From the NCBI RefSeq assembly GCF_004565465.1, contig NZ_SRHY01000003.1, positions 1-64,000 on the forward strand: a DNA stretch of 64,000 nucleotides, given 5' to 3'. Source of the DNA: Lentibacillus salicampi. Its GTDB lineage: Bacteria > Bacillota > Bacilli > Bacillales > Amphibacillaceae. Made by a program: the position numbers and the translations under genes. This document shows, one piece after another, positions 19,233-28,918 of this stretch. The notes beneath the pieces are model-generated. The model saw only the letters and a list, made by a program, of their open reading frames with translations, was not told where the DNA came from and ran no database searches. Each line of letters begins with the position of its first letter. The first letter of the stretch is position 1.

Positions 19233-20993
19233 ATGCGGAAAACAAAAATTGTATGTACGATCGGCCCTGCATCAGAATCAGTCGAAACTCTGATACAGCT
19301 GATCGAGGGTGGTATGAATGTTGCGCGGCTGAATTTTTCCCATGGTGATTTTGAAGAACATGAACGCCGTATTCAAAATATCCGGGAGGCAGCAGCAAAA
19401 ACAGGGGAAACCATCGCGATTCTTCTGGATACTAAAGGTCCTGAGATCAGAACAGGCATATTCAAACAAGGTGAGGCAGAAATTGTTAAAGACAGTATCG
19501 TTCATGTCACCATGGATGAAGTGGAAGGGACAGCTGAACGCTTTTCCGTCACTTACGCCGGACTGGTTGACGATGTTCATCCGGGTTCCAAAATATTGCT
19601 TGATGACGGTTTAATCGAATTGGAAGTACTGGATGTTAACCGGGAAGAGAAAGAATTGAAAACAAAAGCATTGAATTCCGGCATCATTGAAAATAAAAAG
19701 GGTGTCAATGTACCGAATGTCAGTGTGAATTTGCCTGGCATCACGGAAAAGGATGCCAGGGATATTGAATTTGGCATTGAACAGGGCGTTGATTTTATAG
19801 CGGCATCGTTTGTTCGCCGTCAGTCCGATATCCTGGAGATACAGGGATTGCTTGAAGAACATGAAGCAACACACATTAAAATCATTCCGAAAATCGAAAA
19901 TCAGGAAGGAATTGATAATATTGATTCAATCCTGGAAGTGAGTAACGGGCTGATGGTCGCACGTGGTGATCTTGGAGTGGAAACGCCGGCTGAGGATGTG
20001 CCGCTCGTTCAGAAAAAGCTGATTGCAAAATGCAACACAGCTGGTAAACCGGTCATCACGGCTACCCAGATGCTTGATTCCATGCAGCGGAATCCGCGCC
20101 CGACAAGAGCTGAAGCTTCCGATGTTGCCAATGCCATTTTTGACGGTTCAGATGCCATCATGCTTTCAGGGGAAACTGCTGCAGGTGATTACCCCGTAGA
20201 ATCAGTCCAAACCATGAGCAACATTGCGTTAAAGGCGGAGACAGGCCTGGATCATAAACTCATCCTGGATAACCGGTCGAAATCGGTTGATATGACGATA
20301 ACGGATGCGATCAGCCAATCGGTCACACATACTGCGATGAATTTAACTGTGAGTGCCATTATCACGCCAACGGAAAGCGGACATACTGCCAGGATGATTT
20401 CGAAATACCGGCCGGAAGCCCCGATTATTGCTGTCACGTTTCATGAAAGTGTGAATCGTCAGCTTTCACTTGTATGGGGTGTGCATGCTGTGATGGGCAG
20501 TAAAGCAGGCTCAACGGATGAAGTGCTGGATATCGCCATTGATCAGGGATTGGGCACCGGTCTATTTGAACGCGGGAGCCGGGTTATTATAACGGCTGGA
20601 GTTCCAATTGGTGAAAGTGGTACGACCAATTTAATGAAAGTTCATGTCATTGGTGATGTCATGGCAAAAGGGCAAGGCATTGGACGCGGCAATGCATACG
20701 GCAAGGCTGTCGTCGCAAAAAATGCCGCGGAAGCAATGGAGAGAGTCACTGAAAATGATATACTCGTTACGTATGGAACAGACCGCGACATGATGGAAGC
20801 AGTCGAAAAAGCAGCCGGTATTGTTACAGAAGAAGGCGGGCTAACCTCACATGCGGCGGTTGTTGGATTAAGCTTGGGCATACCGGTCATTGTCGGTGTC
20901 AAAGACGTGTTTGACAAAGTTCAGGATGGAACAGATATCACCATTGACGGAGCAAAGGGCGACATATACAACGGTCACGCACGCGTACTGTAA
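19233..20993 (+). CDS. pyk: Pyruvate kinase with C-terminal PEP-utiliser domain
   Basis: Converts phosphoenolpyruvate and ADP to pyruvate and ATP. 586 residues: TIM barrel interrupted by the B domain (about 70-170), with the [12 protein letters not shown] segment bearing the essential Lys/Glu and the metal site, then the C domain (about 350-475). The extra C-terminal domain of about 100 residues with [21 protein letters not shown] is homologous to the phospho-His domain of PEP synthase and enzyme I, and is typical of Bacillaceae pyruvate kinases. RBS AAGGAGG. Confidence 0.98.
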   Translation: MRKTKIVCTIGPASESVETLIQLIEGGMNVARLNFSHGDFEEHERRIQNIREAAAKTGETIAILLDTKGPEIRTGIFKQGEAEIVKDSIVHVTMDEVEGTAERFSVTYAGLVDDVHPGSKILLDDGLIELEVLDVNREEKELKTKALNSGIIENKKGVNVPNVSVNLPGITEKDARDIEFGIEQGVDFIAASFVRRQSDILEIQGLLEEHEATHIKIIPKIENQEGIDNIDSILEVSNGLMVARGDLGVETPAEDVPLVQKKLIAKCNTAGKPVITATQMLDSMQRNPRPTRAEASDVANAIFDGSDAIMLSGETAAGDYPVESVQTMSNIALKAETGLDHKLILDNRSKSVDMTITDAISQSVTHTAMNLTVSAIITPTESGHTARMISKYRPEAPIIAVTFHESVNRQLSLVWGVHAVMGSKAGSTDEVLDIAIDQGLGTGLFERGSRVIITAGVPIGESGTTNLMKVHVIGDVMAKGQGIGRGNAYGKAVVAKNAAEAMERVTENDILVTYGTDRDMMEAVEKAAGIVTEEGGLTSHAAVVGLSLGIPVIVGVKDVFDKVQDGTDITIDGAKGDIYNGHARVL

Positions 20994-21037
20994 AAAAATT
21001 GATATTTCAGGGTTACAGATTGAAAGGGGGCATTCAG

Positions 21038-21424
21038 ATGCGGTGGTTACTGCTTGCTTTAATAATCGTACCCGCCATTGAAATTGGCGTGTTTATATGG
21101 ATCGGCGGCATGATAGGCGCTGGATGGGTCGTCGGGTTAATCATTTTAACTGGGGTTCTGGGTGTATCACTTGCCAAGAAAGAAGGTTTTGAGGCATGGA
21201 GAAGGGCGCAAAACGCCATGAACCAGGGACAACCTCCAGGTGATGCATTAATCGATGGTATATGCATTTTTACCGGCGGCGTTTTCCTGTTTGCCCCCGG
21301 GTTTGTCACAGATATAATCGGGTTTGTTTTGGTGCTCCCATTTACCCGTGCTCCCTTTAAAGGAATGCTGGAAAAGACGTTCCGCAAGTGGGCGAAAAAT
21401 AGCACCATTATTTACCGCAGATAG
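21038..21424 (+). CDS. fxsA: FxsA family membrane protein
   Basis: 128 residues with three to four hydrophobic segments (about 1-18, 22-45 and 75-100) and the family's EIGVFIWIGGMIGAGW and LLAPGFVTD-like (LFAPGFVTDIIGFVL) motifs. E. coli FxsA overproduction counters phage T7 F-exclusion; its normal role is unknown. ATG 21038 follows AAAGGGGG; the earlier in-frame ATG 20999 has none. It begins 45 bases after pyk and is probably cotranscribed. Confidence 0.88.
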   Translation: MRWLLLALIIVPAIEIGVFIWIGGMIGAGWVVGLIILTGVLGVSLAKKEGFEAWRRAQNAMNQGQPPGDALIDGICIFTGGVFLFAPGFVTDIIGFVLVLPFTRAPFKGMLEKTFRKWAKNSTIIYRR

Positions 21425-21698
21425 TGCGTGTTCAAAAAGGATGAAAAGGACCGAGAAGTTCGAGGCGGCGCAGTTTCGATTGCGGGCTTCTCGCGTGTTG
21501 TGGTGAGTTCTGCGTTGGCGATTGACGTGGACGGTTTTAGCAGAACTTCCCCTATGCCTTTAGATACATGAGCATAAGGAATGCTTTACTGAATCCGCAT
21601 CGCACGCGAGCATTAGTGGTTTTCTTTTCCAAGGGGCGGAGAAACAAGCCAACGAAGAATTTCGACGTGTCATTTTCACCGGACTTTTTGAACAACCT
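21424..21698. repeat. MITE-like intergenic element with GTTCAAAAAG / CTTTTTGAAC ends
   Basis: The 285 bases between fxsA and ytvI have a higher GC content than their surroundings and hold no plausible gene. The element is bounded by inverted 10-base ends GTTCAAAAAG (21430-21439) and CTTTTTGAAC (21684-21693), the latter followed by AACCT. Related right ends occur at 15448-15472 and 33067-33083. No transposase is encoded, so any mobility would be in trans. Confidence 0.65.
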
Positions 21699-21709
21699 CA
21701 GATAGTCAA

Positions 21710-22819
21710 TCAGGAACCCTTAATGAATCGTCCAGCCTCGTGGATAATTCCAGCCTGATAAAATGCATTTCCGATCATGATGAATAAGGGTCCCAGAAGC
21801 AATCCAAATGCTCCCCATATCTGAAAACCGATGAAGAGAGCTACCAGAGCTGCGAGTGGATTGATCCCGACACGGTCGGATACAATCTTTGGCTCGAGCA
21901 CCTGGCGCTGAATAACGACAATCATGTACAAAATGGCCAGGGCAATGGTCAAAGCATAGTCGGCTGTTAAAAACAAATAAATGATCCATGGTACAAAGAT
22001 GATGCCTGTCCCGATGAAAGGTAGAATATCGGCTGCGGCAGCAAATAGTGCAATCGTTAAGGCGTAATCGACCTGGAATAGCAAAAGCCCTGTCAATATG
22101 GTCAATGACGTGATAGAAATAAGAAGCAATTGTGCTTTAATGAAGCCGGCAAATGCTTTTTGCAAATGATTCCACACATTGCTGCCTGAGCGTAGTATTT
22201 TCTGGGGGATCATTTTTTTTGTGCCTATCACAAGGGCAGGCCAATCTTTCGTCATAAAAAAGACTGCCATGATAATAAACAGAAAAACCGTAAAAGATCC
22301 GGGCAACAACGTTAACGCACCCGGTATTTGCAGTAACAGGTTTTGCAGAATACCAGTACTGAATGATGCGAACTCATTCATGAACTGATTGATGCTTTCA
22401 TTAATGCTTTCCTGTTGGTCCGGGCTCAATGTATGCACAAAAGACGCAAGCTTATGGTACAATGGCAGAAGTTGCTCGTTCATAAATTTTTCCGCGATCA
22501 ATACGACTGTATGGAAGTGGTCGGGTATATTGTTTGCTAAATACGTTGTACCTTGAATCAGCTCCGAAATCATCAGGATAATAAATCCTAATAAAACAGT
22601 AACTGCAAGTGTGAGAACGGCAAAAGCGGCGACACCACGGGGCATTTTGAGTGTTTTTTCCAGAAATGTGACCAGCGGATTGAGAAACAATGCAAGAATG
22701 ATGGCCAGCAAAAATGGGTAAATATATGGAAACGTGTATTGTATGATTAAAAACACGGTTAAAACGGACAATACAATGATCATAAACCGCAGAAGCTGGT
22801 ATATTCTTAGCTTGTACAT
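21710..22819 (-). CDS. ytvI: AI-2E family transporter YtvI
   Basis: A 369-residue polytopic membrane protein of the AI-2E transporter (PF01594) family. It has about seven to eight membrane segments, including an N-terminal pair, a central soluble portion (about 85-160) and a C-terminal hydrophobic block ending in GPLFIMIGNAFYQAG. The substrate in Bacilli is not established; Na+/H+ antiport has been reported for some family members. GGGGGG serves as the ribosome site. It is convergent with fxsA across the repeat. Confidence 0.88.
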   Translation of the reverse strand: MYKLRIYQLLRFMIIVLSVLTVFLIIQYTFPYIYPFLLAIILALFLNPLVTFLEKTLKMPRGVAAFAVLTLAVTVLLGFIILMISELIQGTTYLANNIPDHFHTVVLIAEKFMNEQLLPLYHKLASFVHTLSPDQQESINESINQFMNEFASFSTGILQNLLLQIPGALTLLPGSFTVFLFIIMAVFFMTKDWPALVIGTKKMIPQKILRSGSNVWNHLQKAFAGFIKAQLLLISITSLTILTGLLLFQVDYALTIALFAAAADILPFIGTGIIFVPWIIYLFLTADYALTIALAILYMIVVIQRQVLEPKIVSDRVGINPLAALVALFIGFQIWGAFGLLLGPLFIMIGNAFYQAGIIHEAGRFIKGS

Positions 22820-22962
22820 TCAAAACCCCCCCATAAACAGCATCATCATGCCCGTACTATGTTACATATGACGAAAAACGGGAAAATAGACTTGGGGCAG
22901 AAATTTTACGCTTAAGAAAAGATGATTAAGGCAAAATTATTGTTGAATTTAATCGGTTTCAA

Positions 22963-22991
22963 TTCACAGAATGCGAATAATACTTTATAAT
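22963..22991 (+). promoter_or_regulatory. Probable SigA promoter of citZ-icd-mdh
   Basis: TTCACA (22963-22968), a 17-base spacer and TATAAT (22986-22991), about 107 bases before citZ. A second, weaker candidate (TTGTCA near 23028) lies downstream. ATAA/TTAT motifs around both recall CcpC boxes, but none has the required spacing. Confidence 0.65.
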
Positions 22992-23097
22992 TGTCCATGG
23001 ATGGGCGATGTTATGTGTTAAAACATTGTCAAATGCAATAACGCGTTACTTTATCCTAAGTTAATGAACAATTCATAGAAAAAGGAGAGGGTTTGTT

Positions 23098-24207
23098 ATG
23101 GCAAAAGGGCTTGAAGGGATTGTTGCAACAGAAACGTCCATTAGTTCAATCATTGATGACCAACTGACGTATGTTGGCTACACAATTGATGATCTCGCGG
23201 AAAATTCCAGTTTTGAAGAAGTTGTTTATTTGCTCTGGAATTTGAAATTGCCGAAAAAAGCCGAACTGGATGAGTTCAAGGCAAACTTGGCTGCTGAGAT
23301 GGAGCTACCGGAAGCGGTGATTGATCATTTACGTTCATATGACTTATCAACGGTACACCCAATGGCGGCGTTACGTTCTGCTGTCTCGATTTTAGGGCTG
23401 TATGATGAAGAGGCGGACGTGATGGATGAAGCTGCCAATAAGCGAAAGGCAGTCCGTCTTCAGGCGCAAATAGCTACCATCGTCACGGCTTTCGCACGTA
23501 TTCGTAAAGGCAAGGAGCCGGTTAAACCGAAAAAAGATTTGAGTTTTGCCGCCAACTTTCTTTATATGCTAAATGGTGAAGAACCTAAAGATATCGAGGA
23601 GGAAGCCATTAACAAGGCGCTCATTCTGCACGCTGATCATGAGTTGAATGCCTCTACATTTACGGCTCGTGTATGTGTCGCGACGCTATCGGATATTTAT
23701 TCCGGTGTAACGGCTGCAATCGGCGCATTAAAAGGGCCGTTGCATGGTGGTGCAAATGAACGTGTGATGGCGATGCTGACAGAAATCGGTGAAGAGGATA
23801 ATGCAATCCCATACATCAAGAAAAAAATGGACAACAAGGAAAAAATTATGGGGATGGGGCACCGTGTCTATGAAAATGGTGACCCACGTGCTAAATTCCT
23901 GAGAGAGATGTCAAAAGAACTGACGAAAATTACCGGACAGTCAAAATGGTACAACATGTCCATCAAGATTGAAGAATTTGTAAAAGAAGAGAAAGGTTTG
24001 CCTGCCAATGTGGACTTTTATTCAGCTTCTGTCTATCACAGTCTGGGAATTGACCATGACTTGTTCACACCAATCTTTGCCACAAGCCGTATATCCGGTT
24101 GGCTGGCCCATATTCTTGAACAATACGATAACAATCGTCTGATACGTCCGCGTGCCGAATATGTCGGACCCAAAACACAAAAGTATGTACCAATTGAGGA
24201 ACGCTGA
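23098..24207 (+). CDS. citZ: Citrate synthase
   Basis: Condenses acetyl-CoA and oxaloacetate to citrate. The 369 residues match the Gram-positive type II-like short form. The catalytic residues fit the His in ILHADHELNAS, the His in MGMGHRVYENGDPR and the Asp in NVDFYSASVY. RBS AAAGGAGAGGG. It leads the conserved citZ-icd-mdh operon; in B. subtilis it is repressed by CcpA and CcpC. Confidence 0.98.
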   Translation: MAKGLEGIVATETSISSIIDDQLTYVGYTIDDLAENSSFEEVVYLLWNLKLPKKAELDEFKANLAAEMELPEAVIDHLRSYDLSTVHPMAALRSAVSILGLYDEEADVMDEAANKRKAVRLQAQIATIVTAFARIRKGKEPVKPKKDLSFAANFLYMLNGEEPKDIEEEAINKALILHADHELNASTFTARVCVATLSDIYSGVTAAIGALKGPLHGGANERVMAMLTEIGEEDNAIPYIKKKMDNKEKIMGMGHRVYENGDPRAKFLREMSKELTKITGQSKWYNMSIKIEEFVKEEKGLPANVDFYSASVYHSLGIDHDLFTPIFATSRISGWLAHILEQYDNNRLIRPRAEYVGPKTQKYVPIEER

Positions 24208-24295
24208 AGAATGAGTAACATCCTGCGGACACAAGCATTCCGCTGAATGATATGTTAAACTGATGATGTATAAGGATTAATAGGAGGTCTTTTTT

Positions 24296-25570
24296 ATGAC
24301 ACAAGGTGAAAAAATTACGGTTGACAATGGTAAGATGAATGTTCCAAATCGTCCGATTGTCCCTTTCATTGAAGGCGATGGGACAGGTCCGGATATTTGG
24401 GCTGCAGCACGTCGTGTTATCGAAGCTGCGGTTGATAAAGCATATAATGGTGAAAAAGCCATTGACTGGAAAGAAGTATACGCCGGTCAAAAAGCCTATG
24501 ACAAAACCGGTGAATGGCTTCCGGATGAAACGCTTAAAACAATTGACGAATATAAAATTGCGATCAAAGGCCCGCTTACCACACCAATCGGCGGCGGAAT
24601 CCGCTCCCTGAACGTTGCATTGCGCCAGGAACTGGATTTATTTACCTGTCTGCGTCCTGTCCGTTATTTCACTGGTGTTCCATCACCTGTCAAGAATCCG
24701 GAAGATGTCGATATGGCCATTTTCCGTGAAAATACGGAAGATATCTATGCCGGAATCGAATGGCAAAAAGGCACAGATGACGTGAAAAAAGTAATCGACT
24801 TCCTGCAAAATGAAATGGGCGTCAACAATATCCGTTTCCCTGAGACTTCCGGAATCGGTGTGAAGCCGGTCTCTGAAGAAGGAACAAAGCGTCTGGTGCG
24901 TGCTGCTATTGATTACGCGCTTAATGAAGGACGGGAAAGTGTTACTTTAGTACATAAAGGTAACATCATGAAATTTACGGAAGGCTCATTTAAGAACTGG
25001 GGCTATGAAGTTGCTGAACAGGAATATGGCGACAAAGTGTTCACATGGGCTGAGTATGACCGGATTGTCGAAAAAGATGGTAAAGATGCGGCAAATAAAG
25101 CACAGGATGAAGCCGTCGCTGCCGGCAGGATTCTCGTCAAAGATGCCATTGCTGACATTTTCCTGCAGCAGATTCTGACTCGTCCAAAAGAATTTGATGT
25201 TGTTGCGACAATGAATTTGAATGGGGACTATATTTCCGATGCATTGGCTGCACAAGTTGGCGGAATTGGTATTGCACCGGGAGCAAACATCAACTATGAT
25301 ACCGGCCATGCGATTTTTGAAGCAACTCACGGGACTGCGCCAAAATACGCAGGCATGGATAAGGTCAACCCATCTTCCATGATTCTTTCAGCCGTATTAA
25401 TGCTGGAACACCTTGAGTGGCGGGAAGCTGCTGATTTGATCACAAAAGCAATGGATAAGACAATCGCGTCCAAAGTTGTCACTTATGACTTCGCTCGTAT
25501 GATGGATGGTGCAACGAAAGTGAAAACCTCCGAATTCGGTGATGAACTGATTAAAAATATGGATTCGTAA
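24296..25570 (+). CDS. icd: NADP-dependent isocitrate dehydrogenase
   Basis: Oxidises isocitrate to 2-oxoglutarate with NADP+. The 424 residues contain the substrate-binding Ser/Asn/Arg segment [10 protein letters not shown] (about residues 101-110), the [10 protein letters not shown] motif, [10 protein letters not shown] and the metal-binding [10 protein letters not shown]. The GGAGGT ribosome site lies 8-10 bases upstream. It is separated from citZ by 88 bases and from mdh by 17. Confidence 0.98.
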   Translation: MTQGEKITVDNGKMNVPNRPIVPFIEGDGTGPDIWAAARRVIEAAVDKAYNGEKAIDWKEVYAGQKAYDKTGEWLPDETLKTIDEYKIAIKGPLTTPIGGGIRSLNVALRQELDLFTCLRPVRYFTGVPSPVKNPEDVDMAIFRENTEDIYAGIEWQKGTDDVKKVIDFLQNEMGVNNIRFPETSGIGVKPVSEEGTKRLVRAAIDYALNEGRESVTLVHKGNIMKFTEGSFKNWGYEVAEQEYGDKVFTWAEYDRIVEKDGKDAANKAQDEAVAAGRILVKDAIADIFLQQILTRPKEFDVVATMNLNGDYISDALAAQVGGIGIAPGANINYDTGHAIFEATHGTAPKYAGMDKVNPSSMILSAVLMLEHLEWREAADLITKAMDKTIASKVVTYDFARMMDGATKVKTSEFGDELIKNMDS

Positions 25571-25587
25571 GGAAGGCAGGGACGAAC

Positions 25588-26526
25588 ATGGCTATCAAAC
25601 GCAGGAAGATTTCTGTCATTGGCTCTGGTTTCACTGGCGCTACGGCTGCTTTAATGATGGCACAAAAAGAACTCGGGGATGTCGTGCTGGTTGACATCCC
25701 GGATATGGAGGACCCGACAAAAGGAAAAGCATTGGATATGAAAGAAGCAAGTCCTGTACAGGGGTTTGATGCGAATGTCATCGGAACTTCCAATTATGAA
25801 GACACGAAAGACTCTGACCTCGTTATTATTACAGCCGGGATTGCTCGCAGGCCCGGCATGAGTCGTGATGACCTGGTGAACACCAATGCGAAAATCATGA
25901 AAACTGTGACACGGGATATTGTGAAATATTCGCCGGAGACCACGATTGTTGTATTGACCAATCCGGTTGACGCCATGACCTATACGGTTTTCAAAGAATC
26001 CGGGTTCCCTAAAGAACGTGTCATCGGCCAATCCGGTGTACTGGATACAGCACGTTTTCGCACTTTTGTAGCGGAGGAACTGAACCTGTCTGTCAAAGAT
26101 GTTACCGGGTTCGTTCTTGGTGGACATGGTGACGACATGGTACCATTAATCCGCTACTCATATGCTGGCGGGATTCCGCTCGAAAAATTAATTTCCAAAG
26201 ACCGTCTTGACGAAATTGTAGAGCGTACCCGTAAAGGCGGCGGCGAAATCGTTGGATTGCTGGGCAACGGTAGCGCTTATTATGCCCCAGCCGCCTCTCT
26301 GACCGTTATGGCAGAAGCGATTTTGAAAGATCAGCGCCGTGTGCTGCCATCGATTGCATATTTGGAAGGCGAATATGGATACAAGGATATTTATCTGGGT
26401 GTGCCGACTATCATTGGCGGAAATGGTCTGGAGGAAATCATCGAACTTGATCTGACTGCTGACGAGAAAGCCCAATTGGACAAATCAGCGGATTCTGTAA
26501 AGAATGTCCTTGATGTATTAGGGTAG
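25588..26526 (+). CDS. mdh: Malate dehydrogenase
   Basis: NAD-dependent malate to oxaloacetate conversion. 312 residues of the lactate dehydrogenase-like Bacillus type. The Rossmann motif is GSGFTGA (residues 12-18), the coenzyme-discriminating Asp is in VDIPD, catalytic Asp and Arg lie in LDTARFRTF and the catalytic His in GGHGDDMVP. The substrate-specifying Arg fits [12 protein letters not shown]. It ends the operon, before a strong terminator. Confidence 0.98.
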   Translation: MAIKRRKISVIGSGFTGATAALMMAQKELGDVVLVDIPDMEDPTKGKALDMKEASPVQGFDANVIGTSNYEDTKDSDLVIITAGIARRPGMSRDDLVNTNAKIMKTVTRDIVKYSPETTIVVLTNPVDAMTYTVFKESGFPKERVIGQSGVLDTARFRTFVAEELNLSVKDVTGFVLGGHGDDMVPLIRYSYAGGIPLEKLISKDRLDEIVERTRKGGGEIVGLLGNGSAYYAPAASLTVMAEAILKDQRRVLPSIAYLEGEYGYKDIYLGVPTIIGGNGLEEIIELDLTADEKAQLDKSADSVKNVLDVLG

Positions 26527-26535
26527 ATTTCAATG

Positions 26536-26580
26536 AAAAAAGCTTCTCCTGACACATATAGCACAGGAGAAGCTTTTATT
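26536..26580 (+). terminator. Intrinsic terminator after mdh
   Basis: Long perfect stem (aaaagcttctcctg / caggagaagctttt) with a 12-base loop and T-rich tail. Confidence 0.93.
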
Positions 26581-26777
26581 TTTCTGATGGTTCTTTTTTG
26601 TGTAATTGAAAGCGATTACAATATGGTGGTCTGCAATTGTGAGGACTTGACCCGGAAAAGAGCACAGATGGGTCTGGCTAACTATGTAAATTTTTCTTAA
26701 CATACGGGTTGTTCACTTTTTCCATCTTTCATTGTATGATGAGGATAGCTTAGATGTCATAGAAATGGGGACAACAG

Positions 26778-27470
26778 ATGGGGAAACGAATTCTGATTGT
26801 TGATGATGAAGCATCGATTGTGACGTTGTTAATATTTAATGTGGAGCAGGCCGGATTTGAAACAGATGTTGCATATGATGGTGCGGAAGCGATTAAAAAG
26901 GCTGAATCCGCTGATTTTGACTTGATTATTTTAGATCTGATGCTTCCGGAAATGGACGGAATGGATGTCTGTAAACATCTGCGAACAAACAAAATCGATA
27001 CGCCGATTCTGATGCTGACAGCAAAAGATGAGGAATTTGATAAGGTGTTGGGGCTGGAGCTTGGGGCTGATGATTATTTGACGAAACCATTCAGTCCTAA
27101 AGAAGTTGTTGCCCGGATTAAAGCGATATTAAGACGCTCCGAAAAAACCGAAGAAACAAATACACTTTCAATTCAGATCGGGGACTTAATGATTTATCCT
27201 GATCGCTATGAAGCCGAAATAAAAGGCGAGGATCTGACATTCACCCGAAAGGAATTCGAACTCTTATATTATCTTGCATCCCACAAAGGGAAGGTTTTGT
27301 CACGGGATCAGCTGCTGAGTGCTGTATGGAATTATGACTTTGCCGGGGACACCCGTATTGTTGATGTGCATGTCAGCCATTTACGCGAAAAGATTGAACC
27401 AAAAAATAAAAAACCCGCCTACATTAAAACGGTGCGCGGGCTTGGTTATAAAATGGAGGAACCGAAATAA
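26778..27470 (+). CDS. phoP: Phosphate-starvation response regulator PhoP
   Basis: A 230-residue OmpR-family response regulator. The receiver domain (about 1-120) has DDE acidic residues, the phosphoacceptor Asp in LDLMLPEMDG (near residue 52), Thr in LTAKD and Lys in TKPF. The C-terminal winged helix (about 135-228) ends RGLGYKMEEPK. The position after mdh and before phoR-polA is that of B. subtilis phoP. The ribosome site is weak (ATGGGGAC). The stop codon overlaps the phoR start (TAATG). Confidence 0.93.
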   Translation: MGKRILIVDDEASIVTLLIFNVEQAGFETDVAYDGAEAIKKAESADFDLIILDLMLPEMDGMDVCKHLRTNKIDTPILMLTAKDEEFDKVLGLELGADDYLTKPFSPKEVVARIKAILRRSEKTEETNTLSIQIGDLMIYPDRYEAEIKGEDLTFTRKEFELLYYLASHKGKVLSRDQLLSAVWNYDFAGDTRIVDVHVSHLREKIEPKNKKPAYIKTVRGLGYKMEEPK

Positions 27471-28852
27471 TGCTGCCTTTATTTAAAAAACCGTTACTGG
27501 CTTACAATGCAGGACTGTTCATTCTGGTTGCTGTAACGGGAATTGCCATTGGACAAATGACCTCCGAATACATTATTCTCGTGTCAATTTTAATCGTGGA
27601 ATATGTGATTCTGCTGGTCATCATGCTGCATGTTTATGATAAATACATGAAGCCGATTAAAAAGACATCCCTGGCGGTTGATGAGCTTGTAAAAGGGAAT
27701 TATCGGGCAAGAATCCACCATGCCGAGGGTGGGAATATTGGTGAACTGAACCATAAATTGAATGTCCTGGCACGAAATCTGAGTGAATTTCAAATACAGG
27801 AACAGGTACATGAGGAGCAGCTTTCGACGGTTATTGATAACACACAAAGCGGTTTAGTGCTGATTGATGAAAAAGGGTATATCCACTTGGTTAATCGTAA
27901 ATTTATAGCCATGTTTGGCGGTAATGCCCATGATTATCAAGGTTACTTGTACTATGATGTATTGGAAAACGAAACCATTCATGAGACAGTCCAGCAAACC
28001 TTTTTGTATGAGAGGAATATTAAACACTCCTTTACCCAGATAGTCGGTGTCGGCAAAAAATACATTGAAATTGTGGGTGCGCCCATTTTTAATGAGCGTG
28101 ATATGCTGAAAGGCGCTGTGCTCTTGTTGTATGATATCACCCATTTGAAAAAGCTGGAATTGATGCGGAAAGACTTTGTCGCGAATGTTTCGCATGAGTT
28201 GAAAACACCGATCACATCCATTACAGGGTTTACTGAAACTTTGCTCAATGGGGCAAAAGATGAACAGGAATCACTCGATCGGTTTCTGAAGATTATTTAT
28301 GATGAAAGCTATCGTCTTCAGGGGCTGATTGAAGATTTACTGACATTATCAAGGCTTGAAGCTGATGAATTTAAAATAGCGCGCTCAACGGTCGATATGA
28401 ATCAGCTGGTTCAAGACATTCTACCGATAACTGAAGAACGGGCAAAACAGAAAGGCATCACGCTGACTTCGGATGTGAGGGACACGATCATACTAAAGGC
28501 AGATGGTGAGCGCATTAAACAGGTGATCATCAATTTATTGAACAACGCTATTAGTTATACCCCGGAAGATGGTGCCGTGAATTTGACGGTAACGGATGAA
28601 GGGGGAACAGTTCATATCCAAGTATCCGATAATGGGCTTGGCATCCCGCAAAAAGCTGTTTCCAGGATTTTTGAGCGCTTTTACCGTGTAGATAAGGCCC
28701 GAAGCCGGAATACAGGGGGAACAGGATTGGGATTGGCAATTGTCAAACATATTGTCGAAGTGCATGATGGAGCAATAGAAGTCGAAAGTGAGCCCCATAA
28801 AGGGTCGGCCTTCCACGTCTATTTGCCAACAAATGATCCGGCATCCTCTTAA
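27470..28852 (+). CDS. phoR: Sensor histidine kinase PhoR, lacking an extracellular domain
   Basis: 460 residues: membrane helices at about 8-28 and 33-53, HAMP-like region (about 56-108), PAS domain (about 118-225), DHp with SHELKTPITS (His near 244) and an ATPase domain with the N box (NLLNNAISYTP), DNGLGIP and GGTGLGLAI. It is about 120 residues shorter than B. subtilis PhoR (579). The missing part is the extracytoplasmic sensor: only about 4-6 residues separate the two helices. The assignment rests on translational coupling to phoP and position before polA. Signal detection must be intramembrane or cytoplasmic (inference). Confidence 0.9.
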   Translation: MLPLFKKPLLAYNAGLFILVAVTGIAIGQMTSEYIILVSILIVEYVILLVIMLHVYDKYMKPIKKTSLAVDELVKGNYRARIHHAEGGNIGELNHKLNVLARNLSEFQIQEQVHEEQLSTVIDNTQSGLVLIDEKGYIHLVNRKFIAMFGGNAHDYQGYLYYDVLENETIHETVQQTFLYERNIKHSFTQIVGVGKKYIEIVGAPIFNERDMLKGAVLLLYDITHLKKLELMRKDFVANVSHELKTPITSITGFTETLLNGAKDEQESLDRFLKIIYDESYRLQGLIEDLLTLSRLEADEFKIARSTVDMNQLVQDILPITEERAKQKGITLTSDVRDTIILKADGERIKQVIINLLNNAISYTPEDGAVNLTVTDEGGTVHIQVSDNGLGIPQKAVSRIFERFYRVDKARSRNTGGTGLGLAIVKHIVEVHDGAIEVESEPHKGSAFHVYLPTNDPASS

Positions 28853-28868
28853 TAGGGGGTGCTTTTTG
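28840..28868 (+). terminator. Terminator overlapping the end of phoR
   Basis: Stem gcatcctc / gggggtgc (two G-T pairs) with a 6-base loop, then TTTTT. Its left arm lies in the last phoR codons. Confidence 0.6.
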
Positions 28869-28918
28869 TTATACTATGTTAAAATGATAGAAGAACGGTA
28901 TGATCGGAGGACGTTTTG

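Noticed and set aside
22820..23097. CcpC-type (ATAA-N7-TTAT) or cre boxes upstream of citZ
   Set aside because: Several ATAA and TTAT/TTTA words occur but none with the expected spacing, and no good cre match was seen. Regulation of citZ by CcpC/CcpA here remains unproven from sequence.
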